Below are positions 12,684 through 22,821 of a stretch of DNA of 64,000 bases, piece by piece (within the stretch, counting starts at the first letter, position 1; each line of letters starts with the position of its first letter). A program made the translations under genes and the position numbers. The stretch lies in the NCBI RefSeq assembly GCF_022201045.2, contig NC_068564.1, positions 25,945,001-26,009,000 on the forward strand, given 5' to 3'. The notes under the pieces were generated by a model. That model worked only from the letters and a program-made list of their open reading frames with translations. It did no database searches and was not told the DNA's origin. Source of the DNA: Citrus sinensis. Taxonomy: Eukaryota > Streptophyta > Magnoliopsida > Sapindales > Rutaceae.

Positions 12684-13350
12684 GAGCATGTTTGGTACAT
12701 TATATTATAGGGTATTAAAATACTGTTCACATTAAAATAATATCAAACCCATGTTTGGATCAAAATTACAAGGAATTAGGGTAGGGGACTAATGACACGT
12801 TAGGGTGGGGGGCTAATGCCTTTTTTTTTTTTTTTGGTTTTGCTTTTGGTTTTAACTTTTCTTTTTGCTTTATTATTATTATAATATTAAAATAATAAAT
12901 AAATATAGTTTTTAATTTAATATAATATTTTTATTTTATTTGTTTTTACATTATAATTATTAATATAAATTAATAAATATATAATTTATCATTCAATAAT
13001 AGTATTTTTTATTTTCTTCATTATAATTTATTAATAAATTTATAACTTATTATAATTAATAAAAATATTTAAATATGAATAAATTTTAATAATATTAATT
13101 TAAAATTAATAATAATATAAATAATAACATAAAATATTAATGTAATTTAAATATATTAATATAATATAAAACATTAATATAATATAATATTTAATTTAAA
13201 TTAATTAAAAAAATAATACAGTACAATATAGCACCAAGTATTGTACAACATTATTATAATACAGTGCTAATACAATACAATGTAATACAATACACCAGCA
13301 TTAAAATAATGCAATACAGTATAATACAATACAGTATACCAAACGCACCC
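12684..13350. mobile_element. Tourist/Harbinger-type MITE in the flank of ubiquitin copy A (667 bp)
   Basis: The ends are GAGCATGTTTGGTACA (left) and rc GGGTGCGTTTGGTATA (right), an imperfect inverted repeat rich in GTTTGGTA. It is flanked by TAA on both sides (12681-12683 and 13351-13353), the 3-bp target duplication of PIF/Harbinger elements. Copy B lacks it at the equivalent position, so it arrived after A and B separated. There is no ORF. Confidence 0.7.
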
Positions 13351-13353
13351 TAA

Positions 13354-13790
13354 AAGTGTTTTTGACACACTGTATTGTATTATGTTATATTATATTATTT
13401 TAATACTGGTGTATTATATTACCACTATATTATAACAATACTGTACAATATTTGGTGCAACAATGTACTGTATTATTTTTTTGTGATTAATTTAAATTAA
13501 ATTTAATATTATATTAATATATTTAAATTGTATTAATATTTTATATTATTATTTATTTTAAATTAATATTATTCATATTTAAATATTTATTATTAGTTAT
13601 AATAAATTATAATGTAAAAATAAAAGATTAATATAATATAATATTATATTAAATTAAAAAATTATATTATTATTATTATTATTAATAAAAAAAAAGCAAA
13701 AGTGAAAACAAAATTATTATTATTATAAAACAAAAGCACAAGCCAAAAGCAAAAGTAAAAGCAAAAGCCAAAAAAAAAACAATAACTTAA
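13354..13790. mobile_element. Older related MITE remnant shared with copy B (36985-37400)
   Basis: The start (GACACACTGTATTGTATTATG) resembles the inner part of the neighbouring MITE's terminal repeat, and in B the block begins GGTGCGTTTAGCATACGG. The remainder is AT-rich and matches B to about 37400. The purine-rich AAAAGC repeats at 13690-13790 occur in both copies. No right terminus was identified. Confidence 0.5.
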
Positions 13791-14007
13791 ATCCGACAGT
13801 GTGAGTCGGGTTTAAGTTGCCGGCCGCATTAGCTTGCCCATTAATATAATAAAACTGCAGTTTTTTATATACGGATTTATATAAATTTAATGCAACAGCG
13901 GTTTTAATACAACGCCCTAAAGTCTGAAAGATTCCCTTCCGATCCGCCGACGGATTTGCCAAGCTAATGTCGGCGTGTGGGTCAGGAAGGGGACACCAAA
14001 TATTAAA

Positions 14008-14078
14008 GACGTGGCATCATTGTACGGGATGGAGTTTGGGCAATATCGTCATTTTAATTTGTCAATCGCCACTATAAA
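14008..14078 (+). promoter_or_regulatory. Ubiquitin copy A core promoter: GACGTGGC element and TATA box
   Basis: GACGTGGC (14008-14015, an ACGT-core G-box/ABRE-like word) and TATAAA (14073-14078) are present, with TTGGGCAAT and CGTCATTTTAA between them. The same block order occurs in the intact copy C and in copy B. The TATA box of A is unchanged, so A may still be transcribed. Confidence 0.65.
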
Positions 14079-14147
14079 ACGAGGATCTCGAGCCGTGATT
14101 CCGCACCGCACCATTTCTTACAGTAATCTTCACCTTCAATTCCATAA

Positions 14148-14284
14148 GAGGAGTGCTTGGCATAGATAAAGATGAGAGAAAAATATGAGAGAAAGATGAG
14201 AGAAATTTGTTCCCTCTACACCCACCCACTCTCTCTTCTCTTTTCTTCTTTTTCTCTTATCGTTATCTGTGCTTAGCATTTTTC
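14148..14284. mobile_element. Short hAT-type MITE in the leader of ubiquitin copy A (137 bp)
   Basis: The inverted ends are GAGGAGTGCTTGGCATAG and rc GAAAAATGCTAAGCACAG. The flanking 8-bp words are TTCCATAA (14140-14147) and TTCGATAA (14285-14292). The intact copy C has the empty site TTCGATAA (46509-46516). Copy B carries the same insertion. It lies in the transcribed leader, before the leader intron. Confidence 0.75.
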
Positions 14285-14320
14285 TTCGATAAAAGGCCTC
14301 CTTCTAATCTCTCTGTGTAG

Positions 14321-14980
14321 TTAAAAATGATTATAATTGCTACCTTTAGCTTTTTGGTTTTATTTTGGACTAATATTTATTTTTCCGATTAATCTAGCTG
14401 TTATGATGCTGTGCTATGTCGATTAATTCGTAAATTGGTTTTTTTTTTAATTATTATTGTTTATCTTGACATGGTGATATGCTATTTATAAGCTTTTCAT
14501 TAGCTGTAAATTTTTTTAGGCGATAGCTTATTTGTTGTTTGAGGTTATAATTATGGCGATTTAACACTCAAATCAGCCTCGTTGATTCTGTTTAGGGTTT
14601 TGATTTGATGTAGTTATAGTGCTCTCTCGGGGATAATTTTGACTTTTTTGGTGTTAATTATAGGCATATCTTGTAATTCTATAAGATTTGTGGAAAAAAA
14701 TTAATTAAAAAAGCAAAGAGAAAAAGATATGCCCAAATCTTTACTTATGATTGATCGTTCTTGAAGCTCTCTTTTTTATCTTTTGATCTATCAAGAGATG
14801 TACAACTTTTATAGGTTTTCTATCAGTTTTTTCCTAGAGAGACCTGCCCGAAGGTGTCTTTGAATTATGTAGTGACTATATCTTCTACAATTCTGTGTTG
14901 TTGGTTATGTTAATATTGTTTGTTTGGTTTGATTGTTTTGTATGGATATATTCTGATATGGTGTTTCTTTGGTCCAACAG
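14321..14980 (+). other. Leader intron of ubiquitin copy A with mutated donor
   Basis: The sequence aligns with the 5' UTR intron of copy C (46544-47197). The branch/acceptor end GGTCCAACAG directly before ATG is intact. At the donor, however, C reads AAG|GTAATAATG and A reads TAG|TTAAAAATG, so the invariant G at intron position 1 is lost. B has the same change. Splicing would need a cryptic donor. Confidence 0.7.
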
Positions 14981-15291
14981 ATGCAAATCCTTGTGAAAAC
15001 TCTCACCAGCAAGACGATTACTCTTGATGTGGAAAGCTCCAACACCGTTGATAAATGTCAAAGCTAAGATCCAGGACAAGGAAGGGATTCCACCAGACCA
15101 GCAGAGGCTTATCACAACTTTGGAGGTCGAAAGCTCTGACACAATCAACAATGTCAAGTCTAAGATCCAAGACAAGGAGGGCATCCCACCTGATCAACAG
15201 GGGTTGATCTTTGCCGGCATACAACTTGAAGTTGGTCGTACGCTGACCATCCACTCTGCATCTTGTGCTCCGTCTCCGTGGAGGTTTCTGA
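14981..15291 (+). pseudogene. Polyubiquitin pseudogene (copy A), collapsed and frameshifted
   Basis: The start ATG sits right after the leader-intron acceptor, as in the intact gene, and opens [19 protein letters not shown]. Substitutions relative to ubiquitin include F4L, G10S and E16D. One extra A near 15053-15055 shifts the frame and gives TAA at 15065-15067 after 28 codons. At about 15113 the text jumps from unit 1 (QQRLI) into a unit resembling repeat 4 of the intact gene. At about 15248 it jumps from that unit into the end of repeat 6 (rc not needed: TCCACTCTGCATCTTGTGCT), followed by GGAGGTTTCTGA and the normal 3' UTR. Two internal deletions, a frameshift and amino acid changes make this a clear pseudogene. 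No complete ubiquitin unit or C-terminal RGG survives. Confidence 0.92.
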
Positions 15292-15960
15292 GTTTGGTCA
15301 TCTGGGTGTGTGTCTTATTTGCTTCGGTTTCTCATGGTTAATGCTTGCTTGCCATTGGTGATATGGCTTAAATAAGTTGTAACAATTATTTGAAGTTTAT
15401 TTTGGTTGGTGGTTGTTGAACTCTGTTTTTAAGATATTGATATGGTCCCACTAAAGGTTGCATTATAATATCTACGAATCTTCTTCTTGAATAAATACAT
15501 GTTTAATGTACATTACTTATACTGGTTGATCGCCCATTTCTTGTTTGATATCTGTGTTGGCGTTTCAATTTATTTCAATTAAACAAAGTGTAAATGTATC
15601 ATCATTTTCTTCTAAATTCTAATGGAGTTGGGAGAGCATCAATCAACCCCCTTATAAAGTGACAATTTTGGTGTTTATGGTGAGGGAAAATTTTCAGAAA
15701 AACAAAATCCCGAGGGCTCAAATGGTTGCCTAATTTAGCCTATCTCATCGGCACTTAAAAACTTTTCCATCGCTGGTCTTACAAATGAAAGCCTGAAACC
15801 ATGTACCATTGCATATTCAATTTCTAATTTTCCGGTTATTCTTCTGCCTGCGCGGCTTGGCTGTTTGGCCGCTTCATGGCCATCGATAGTCACCATTGTT
15901 TTTGCTGAACTATGTACGATATTTGGATCAAGCAATGGTTAATTACAACACGATTTGTGG
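15292..15960 (+). other. 3' flank of ubiquitin copy A
   Basis: It follows the 3' UTR and downstream flank of copy C (48572-49090). An AATAAA poly(A) signal lies in CTTGAATAAATACATG near 15490. The end, CACCATTGTTTTTGCTGAAC to GGTTAATT (about 15890-15945), also occurs in copy B right after B's deletion junction at about 38226. Confidence 0.75.
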
Positions 15961-16728
15961 AAATTCTCTTTTAATTCTTCTTCTTCTTCTTATGGCGTCG
16001 ACTCTTCTGTTTTCTTCTACAGGCATTGCCAAATGTCGTCGCCAAATATCTGGAAGTCACTTTTATTTATGTATATTTTGTAAACTAATGGATAATTTTG
16101 TTTGTTTGGTTTGCCTGTGTTTGATTCGAAAAAAATGTGCACTGTGTTAATTTGAAAAACTGAAAGCAAATGTCATCTATTGCTTCCTCTGTAATTGTTA
16201 AGAGTGTGTATGCGTGAGTGTTTGTTGGGTTAGGTGGTTTTAGTTGAAGGTTGTATATACATACATGTGTCCTTATGCACAGCGTGTGTGGATTACAAGG
16301 AACTGTAAGGTGGTTTGTATATTTTGAAACTATTGCTAACTAATTATCTGGTGTATATTGATTTTGGGATTATTATTATGTGTTTGGTCAGTGAGTAAAA
16401 ATAAACACAGGGGAAGGAAATGTTGCTGGTAGCAGTATGTTATTCATGTTTTTGGTTTGTAGTTACTTTAGCAACTGAACTGGAACTCTGTTGAATACTC
16501 AAGGACTTTAAGCTGAATGAAGATTTTAGTTGATTATGTCTCTAGTAGTAAACAAAAAAATATGATACTGAACTTGAAACATTGTAGTAGTTTGTTGTGA
16601 TAAACAAGAATAGGCATTCCTACTCATCGAGGTTGATTAAATTAGCAATTAGGGGTTTTATAGATAAAAAATTTTCATCGAAAACTAAGAATTCTAAATT
16701 TCTTGTGATTTGTGGGGAGAGAGGATTG
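15961..16728 (+). other. Region between ubiquitin A and the GST relic; no confirmed gene
   Basis: It contains a short open frame with MASTLLFSSTGIAK at about 15993, which looks like a possible plastid transit start, and then intron-like sequence. It might be the displaced first exon of the GST relic, but no CPxA/CPYAQ catalytic motif follows. I do not call it a gene. Confidence 0.3.
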
Positions 16729-16731
16729 TAG

Positions 16732-17985
16732 GAGAAGATTAAATTGGTTCCTATTGATTTGCAAAACAGGCCTGATTGGTACAAGATGAAAGTCTATCTA
16801 GCGAATAAGGTGAGATTAATAGGAATGCAACATATTAAGAGCGGAGAGTTGCTTGATTGTAACATGGAAACGATGGTGGGAAATGAATGACTTTGTTTGA
16901 TTAGCATTGAAATCACTCAAGAGTAATCGGGAACTTCATTTGATTATCATAATAAGTTTGTCAATTGCTTCATTTTTCTTTTCTGTATTCATTTATTTGA
17001 TTTTTTATGTAGATGCCATCATTGGAACACAATAATGAAGTTAAAGGAGGGTCTCAATTTGATGAAATACATTGACAGTCACTTTGAAGGGCCTTCTCTT
17101 TTCCCTGATGGAAGATTTAAAGAGAACATTATTACTTGTTTTCAGCAATTTTTTTTCAGATGCATAACTTTTGCTTCATAGGATCCTAACAAGAGAGAAT
17201 TTGCAGAAGAGTTGTTTTCCTACACTGACACATTCAATAAAACCGCGCGTTCTTCACTCGAAGGAGATGGAAATGAAGCCCGTGAGTTGCTCACTTACCA
17301 TAGAACCATTTTGTTCTAACTGAAGCACTTGTAACACATTGGCAAACTGTATCAGGTGCTGCATTTCATTATTTTGAAACGCCTCTCTCCAAGTTCAATG
17401 ATGGGCCTTTTCTTCAAGGCCAGTTTAGCCTAGTAAGTGAAAATCTTATCCTCATTGTGGCAGTTTTGCTAGCTTTTTGCCATTTAATGATTCCGATATT
17501 CATAAAGCATAGAAAGCTAGATCACATTAGTAAGCTCCTAATGCAATATAGAATAGTATAGACTTCGCTGCAGTTTCAGCAATCCATTATGTTTGGCATT
17601 ACTGGATTTATTGATTACTATGAAAGTAGAATAAATTTAACGTGTGCTTGATCTTTGTTTATAGGCGGATATAGCTTGTGCTCCATTCATTGAAAGATGT
17701 AAGCCTTTCTTATTGGAAGTGAAGAAGTATGACATCACTGCAGGGAGGCCTCAACTGGCTACTTGGATTGAGGTATAATGAATTTGCTTAAATGTATTGA
17801 ATAGTCAAGTATTTTAGTAAGTAATAGTTACACATGGAAATAATGTAAATGAGATCTTTTATAATTTTTCAATGATATCTCATGTTGTTAATTAATATGC
17901 TCTGTAGGAGATGAAGAATGAGGCTTTCAATCAAACCTACAAGAAACGATTTGTCGTATTCACAATTTATTACATTGTGAAATGA
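16732..17985 (+). pseudogene. Lambda-class glutathione transferase (GSTL) relic, six exons, 5' part missing
   Basis: Lambda GSTs are Cys-type thiol transferases that release glutathione from conjugates. Exons by splice sites and homology: 16732-16809 (IKLVPIDLQNRPDWYK), 17013-17109 (PSLEHNNEVKG ... MKYIDSHFEGPSLFPD), 17182-17281 (DPNKREFAEELFSYTDTF), 17356-17432 (FNDGPFLQGQFSL), 17665-17772 (DIACAPFIERC ... YDITAGRPQLATWIE), 17908-17985 (EMKNEAFNQTYKKRFV, stop). Exons 3-6 join in frame with GT-AG sites. Exon 2 has about two bases missing after EVKG, giving a frameshift and early TGA, and its donor reads GG rather than GT. The first exon, with the catalytic cysteine (CPFA-type motif), is not found. 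Thus the active site is absent, although the C-terminal helical domain is well kept, which suggests recent decay. Confidence 0.85.
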
Positions 17986-19168
17986 AATTTAGATGCTTTG
18001 AAATGGTTGTAGGCTTCCAGATGAAAAGGGTAACCAACTTATTTCCAAACTCACTGCTTCTGCAGGCTAAGATCTGAATTGTGGCTATACACTCCCTCCA
18101 GTCTCAAAATGACATAATCAGTCACGTCGTTGTGTTCTTACAGGGGCACCAAGATTCTCCAGTTCAAGCGTGGATTGTTACTAGTGTTATTATAGACAAC
18201 ATTGCACTGTGTTTCAGAAAAGCTAGTTGTAGAATTTTGTAATATAACTGTATAATTTAGTATATCAATGAACACTACGGCACTGAAAATGTTGCATCAT
18301 ATTACACGACTATAGTTAATTTTCTTTAGTAACAGTTCGTGAATCATCAATTAACCAAACAAGTTTTCTAAGTTCTAAAAGACATGAAAATTCCATGACT
18401 AATGCTTCAAAGACAAAAACCACCATCTCCAGGTAAATAATTCTAAGGCTAACAGAAACCTTCCACTCTGTTTATATTTCAAGACTTGTAACATCAAATC
18501 TCAAAAATCTCAATGAATCAAATCTATTCATTTCCAGGATTCTGCAAATAATCTGCCGAAATAAAGCAATAAAAAAAATAAAATTGGAGATAAAAGAGTT
18601 AGTAGAAGATCGCAATCAGCCTCAAATTTGTATATAATGATAGTAAGAAGCTGTATTCCATTGAAGAGAACCTATAGACAGCCATAACTGCCAATCAATC
18701 CAGTAGATAAATCCAAAATTGTTAGCTTAATAGTCTATTAATTTATTTTTACACTTCTTAAATTCAACAACAACAAAATCCCTTGAACTCTTGTGCCACA
18801 TTTTCAATTTCAATATCCAGCCCTGGAGTGGACATTTCAGAGGGTTCCAAAACTATCTTCATAGATGAAGCCAACCATTGGATCAGAGCAAAGAAAAATT
18901 AGAAGAGACAGGCGAACAGCCTGAAAGAGGGAACTTGGGATTTTGAAGATATCTTATAACACAGTTCCAGTTCAGTTGAGTTAATTTAAATTACAGTTAT
19001 TTAAAACAGCCCTGACTCGGAAAAGGACTCCCCCATAATCTGCACATTTGAAGAACTTTGCTTCAGCGGGTGAATACAGGAATACAAAAGGTTAGAAAAG
19101 CCATGGCCAAACAGCACAAACTCTACGCTAGTATATGTTTGCAAACATAAAGCAGATTGTTGATGGAA
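17986..19168. other. Non-coding stretch between GST and PGP synthase relics
   Basis: No gene was confirmed. On the minus strand near 18770-18870 there is a 32-codon open piece (MKIVLEPSEMSTPGLDIEI...) with a coding-like composition. I could not identify it. Confidence 0.3.
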
Positions 19169-19492
19169 CTACTTGAGCAATACTTTCGATATCTTCCCCA
19201 TATACACAATTAAAGAACGTAAGGAAAGCCCTGCTGAGATATAGCAAAACAACACCAGCACCTACTAGAATCCATGGCCCTGAAATATTGCAAAATAAAA
19301 AATGAAAGAGAGGAATTAATATAGATGAAGAAACTTCAGAGCATAAATCAAGAGAATCATTTTTGGAGGATTCTCTTTCATGTCAATTGTAAAAGGAGAT
19401 GATGAACCTGCGATCTCGAGTAGCGAGAAGGATGGCCAGTGCAATCACTGTGTTGCAGTTTTCCACTTGCCAAGGTTATTTGCAGCAACAGC
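19169..19492 (-). pseudogene. Phosphatidylglycerophosphate synthase relic (last two exons)
   Basis: PGP synthase makes phosphatidylglycerophosphate from CDP-diacylglycerol and glycerol-3-phosphate in plastids and mitochondria. Penultimate exon 19492-19408: begins after CTGCAG with AVAANNLGKWKTATQ. One base is missing after the CAG codon; in the shifted frame it continues IALAILLATRD and ends CGCAG|GT. Last exon 19279-19169: begins after TTTCAG with GPWILVGAGVVLLYLS. Two bases are missing there; in the shifted frame it continues GLSLRSLIVYMGKIS and KVLLK, then TAG. This is the conserved C-terminus of the plant PGPS family. The catalytic CDP-alcohol phosphotransferase motif (DGxxAR...) would lie upstream and is absent. 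Two independent frameshifts make it a pseudogene. Confidence 0.8.
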
Positions 19493-19906
19493 CTGCAGGA
19501 GACCAATACAGACATTATCATTATTCATGGCTATTAATCAAATTTGTTGACAAGCTAGACAAATTTTTATTTTTGAAAAAGTAAGACGTATGAGTGACTA
19601 TATGAGGTCGAAATACCGAAAATTGACCTGGTGACAATCAAATCTTTTACAATCAATTAATTTGTTTTGGTGTAAACTAGTTCCACAACAATTCTTCAAT
19701 AATAAAATGAGTAGGTGAAATTGATGTAATGTAAATTATTTGTATTAATGATCTGATGCAAGCTAAAATGTGTAAGGTTAAAAGAACTCTAAAATTAATT
19801 GCATTGTAACATGATGTTTCCTTTTTGGGCTTCAAATTAAAGGGGAAAAAATTGGACTTCTTTAAGGAAATAAGTCCTTGAAGAAGGTCCAATCTCAAAA
19901 GGAATA

Positions 19907-20511
19907 AACTTACAAATAGCAACACTACTTTCATAATGTAATTTTCTTGAGAGCAAGAATTAAGATTAGCGTTAGGAGGATAAGTATAGTATTTTTTACT
20001 ATAAACACAAGGTAACACATATCCAAAGATTGAATGGCTGCCGTTTTGATGAATTTGGAGACTTTGAGACATCCTAATCTAAACTGGCTTCACTAGGATC
20101 TTCTTTAACTGAGTCGGCATTGCCTTCATAAGATCCAACAAGATTGTTGCAATCGACATGAGTCCCCCATTATGGTGTACTGAGCAATTTTAATGTAGTT
20201 TTGTCATAGGCCATGGGTTGTCATTTTTCTCTTCTTCATGAGCAACATGCATCGCATTAATTGGATCGGATTTATACATGTTGGAATCACCAATAGCATC
20301 CACTTCCTTTGCATGTTCAACATGCATCTTTGATGTGTTCTTCATGGAACTTGATCTTGTGGAAACCATGATGCACAAATTGGGGGGGGGGGGGGGGGGG
20401 AAAGAGAAAAGCTAAAACAAAGAAGCTCGAGAGAGAGAGGCTGCCGTTTGGATGAGAAAGAATGAGAAAAACAAACTAAACAAGAGCTATTATTTAGAGA
20501 GATAACCTTAA
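19907..20511 (-). repeat. Second copy of the non-autonomous LTR-element interior (matches 5703-6306)
   Basis: Direct, same-orientation copy of 5703-6306. It has the same short frames starting MSQSLQIHQN and MVSTRSSSMK, the same CACTAGGATCTTCTTTAACT landmark, and the same flank up to the hAT end. A G-run of about 18 bases at 20381-20398 replaces the A-run of copy 1. Left of 19907 the two copies diverge. Confidence 0.8.
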
Positions 20512-20671
20512 ATTAGGGGTGGCAATATAGGTTAAGATTCGTTTACTTGATTCGATTTAATGAGAATTAAATGGGTTTGTGTTTAAAAAAATTGATTCGT
20601 TTAATAAATTAGTGAATTTGATTCGATTTGCTAATTAAACGAATCGAATCCGGGTTTAAAGATATTTAAAA
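20512..20671 (+). mobile_element. Truncated hAT left end
   Basis: TTAGGGGTGGCAATATAGG followed by GATTCG-type subterminal repeats up to GGGTTTAAAGATAT, matching 6306-6465. It is cut at 20671, where it joins Copia internal sequence directly. The same flank precedes both hAT ends, so the hAT inserted before this segment was copied. Confidence 0.75.
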
Positions 20672-21143
20672 CAATCACTGTCAAAGTACTAGAAATTATT
20701 AGTACAAGCTCGCAAAGATATAAATATCAAATATGCTTTTAATCCAGATTTCCTAATCCAAATTTGTCTAGTAAAGTTACCTTTACATTTAAGCTTAGAA
20801 TTAGAAGCATATCCAGATTTATCATATAATGATAAATTAGATGAAATAAGTTTCTTTATGGACTTCATGAGCTTAAAGCATCTAGGTCATATGTATCCTT
20901 TAACATGGTAAAAGTGACGAGTAGAAACAAACCTTTCAAACTTGCCATGTGAGCTCGATGTATAATATGCCACATATTTATGTTCCACTTCATTAAGGAG
21001 CTTTGCCATAGGTAGTGGTAGTTTAGTCCTTGGTTGAGAGGCTTTAACAAAAATAGTATTTGAACTTAAAGCAATTTCGTTCTGATATTCGAGACCATAA
21101 TTATCTAAACTAGTTTTTCCTATAGTTCAAATCTGATCAAGTT
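20672..21143 (-). pseudogene. Older Copia element, distal gag / start of protease (left of nested element)
   Basis: On the minus strand this continues the frame interrupted at 27727. Pieces read LDNYGLEYQNE, SSNTIFVKASQP, a broken zinc knuckle (FYHVKGYIRPRCFKLM, where the family has CHxCxxxGHIRPRC) and LRACTNNF with YFDS, the run-in to the Copia protease active site. It ends abruptly at 20672 against the hAT fragment, so integrase and reverse transcriptase of this older element are missing. Stops are frequent. Confidence 0.75.
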
Positions 21144-21148
21144 GCTCC

Positions 21149-22192
21149 TGTAAGAATAACAAACACAGTGAGATAACAATTTTAATAGTAGCTAATTTAA
21201 AAAACAATGTAAACCAGCAATCGGAAACAAAAAATGAAGAACAAAAGAGAAAGGAAACCGAAACAGAATATGAACCCGAGGCCTGCACAAGACAGTTTCC
21301 TTAAAACAGATTACCACCTCTTGGAGTGCTTTAGGTGGTCTGCTGGTATCTGTTGCCTAGGATACAACGGGCACGAACTTCCGGCCAAGCATAGCTAAAA
21401 ATTCCGGCGAACCACAACAGCGAACTCAATCAGAGAAAACAGAAGACGAAGACAGAGGGAAAACAAGTGTGGTTTTTGCTGGTTTTTCAAGTGTTTCAAG
21501 TGTTCAAAAAACAGAAGAGGATGTGCATTTTTATAGTCATGTGAGGATGTAACAGCTGCTTTGTATTGAATTTCCGAATTCAATATGTTTTATTTAATTG
21601 TTATAATAGCCAAATCAATTCAATGAATTGATTTCAAAATTGAATTAAAAAAATGTGAATTATATAACAGCTAAAAAATAATTGTTGAAGCTGTTACAAA
21701 TCCTTTGAATTCAAAACGTGAAACTATTACAATAAAAAATTCAAAAGGAAATTAAAAACGTGCCAAGCTTGGGTGGATGATTTTGGGCTGACATTCGCGT
21801 CGCAGGACGCGCGGGCGGACACGAGTTCAACCAAATCAGTCTTGGATTTGCACACTCCCAGCGCACGTGCGTGTGTAGAGAGCCTCTATCCTTATAATTC
21901 TTACTCATGCATGGTTAAGTGTTTATATATAAACACTAATCCCTAGGCTTCTTTTTCCCATGTGGGATAAGCCTCATTTCCTTTCAAATTTTCAACTTTT
22001 AGGGTAAACTTTGAGAGACAATTTCTCATTCACCCAAGCACCATTTTGAGAAAATAAGATTATACTTTGATTCTACTCTGTTGATACTTCAAAAGTATAA
22101 TCCGAACCTCACAAGATTTTTCACTTTTGTTAAGTGGGACCCACTCAAAATGTGCCCTCAAAATAGCATATATACATGCTATTTTTTCAACA
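21149..22192 (-). repeat. 3' LTR of the nested Copia (1044 bp)
   Basis: Starts TGTAAGAATAAC and ends TTTTTTCAACA on the plus strand. It is the left member of the pair and borders the polypurine tract. It carries about 115 bp (around 21400-21520) that the other LTR lacks; the missing part in the right LTR is bounded by AAAAA-rich words. A TATATAAACAC word near 21925 and a G+C-rich ACGCGCGGGCGGACACG block near 21808 occur in both LTRs. Confidence 0.92.
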
Positions 22193-22821
22193 ATCCCCCA
22201 CATGAATGAAAATTGGCAGTAAAACAAAAAACTGCTATATTTTTTACATCAAAACCATTTTTGACCTTAATGATCGAGTTTATTGGATCGATACCTAGCA
22301 CAGGATAGGTAGGTGTTATCCTTTGAACCTTTCCTTGTAATAGTATAATTACTTTACTGGCTGATCAGTAGACGCGATGTCTTTGAACTGTGCGGCCGTT
22401 AGTGTAAACGATCATATACTACACATAGGTATTTCTCCTAACACTGTTGAGTTCTCATGATTATGTTCGTTTTGGCCTTGAACGTCTGCCTGGTTCTGCA
22501 AGAGTTTCTAAGAGCTGAACCCTTTATAGCTCCCTTTGAAGCGGCCTCACTTCTCTCTTATATAGGTGATATATTAATTAAGAGTAACCCGCATTACTCC
22601 GCTCGAATTTCCAACGCATAAGAATCATTAAGAGCCTAGCTCATCCTTATTCCCCATGGGCATCACTGTTTCATCATAGGAATGGTCAATGAGGTAATCC
22701 TCTCAAGAGAATGACCCCCATAGTAATCCATCTTTAGTCTTTAATAAATAGGTTATCCAATTGAACCTAGATCTTGAGATCTCCAGTCTACTAGGTTGGG
22801 TTTTTCTTCATTATTGACTAA

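Noticed and set aside
15024..15341. A 105-codon ubiquitin-like frame as a gene in copy A
   Set aside because: It starts out of frame with the true ATG, lacks a complete unit and the GG end, and loses the ubiquitin frame again near 15248.
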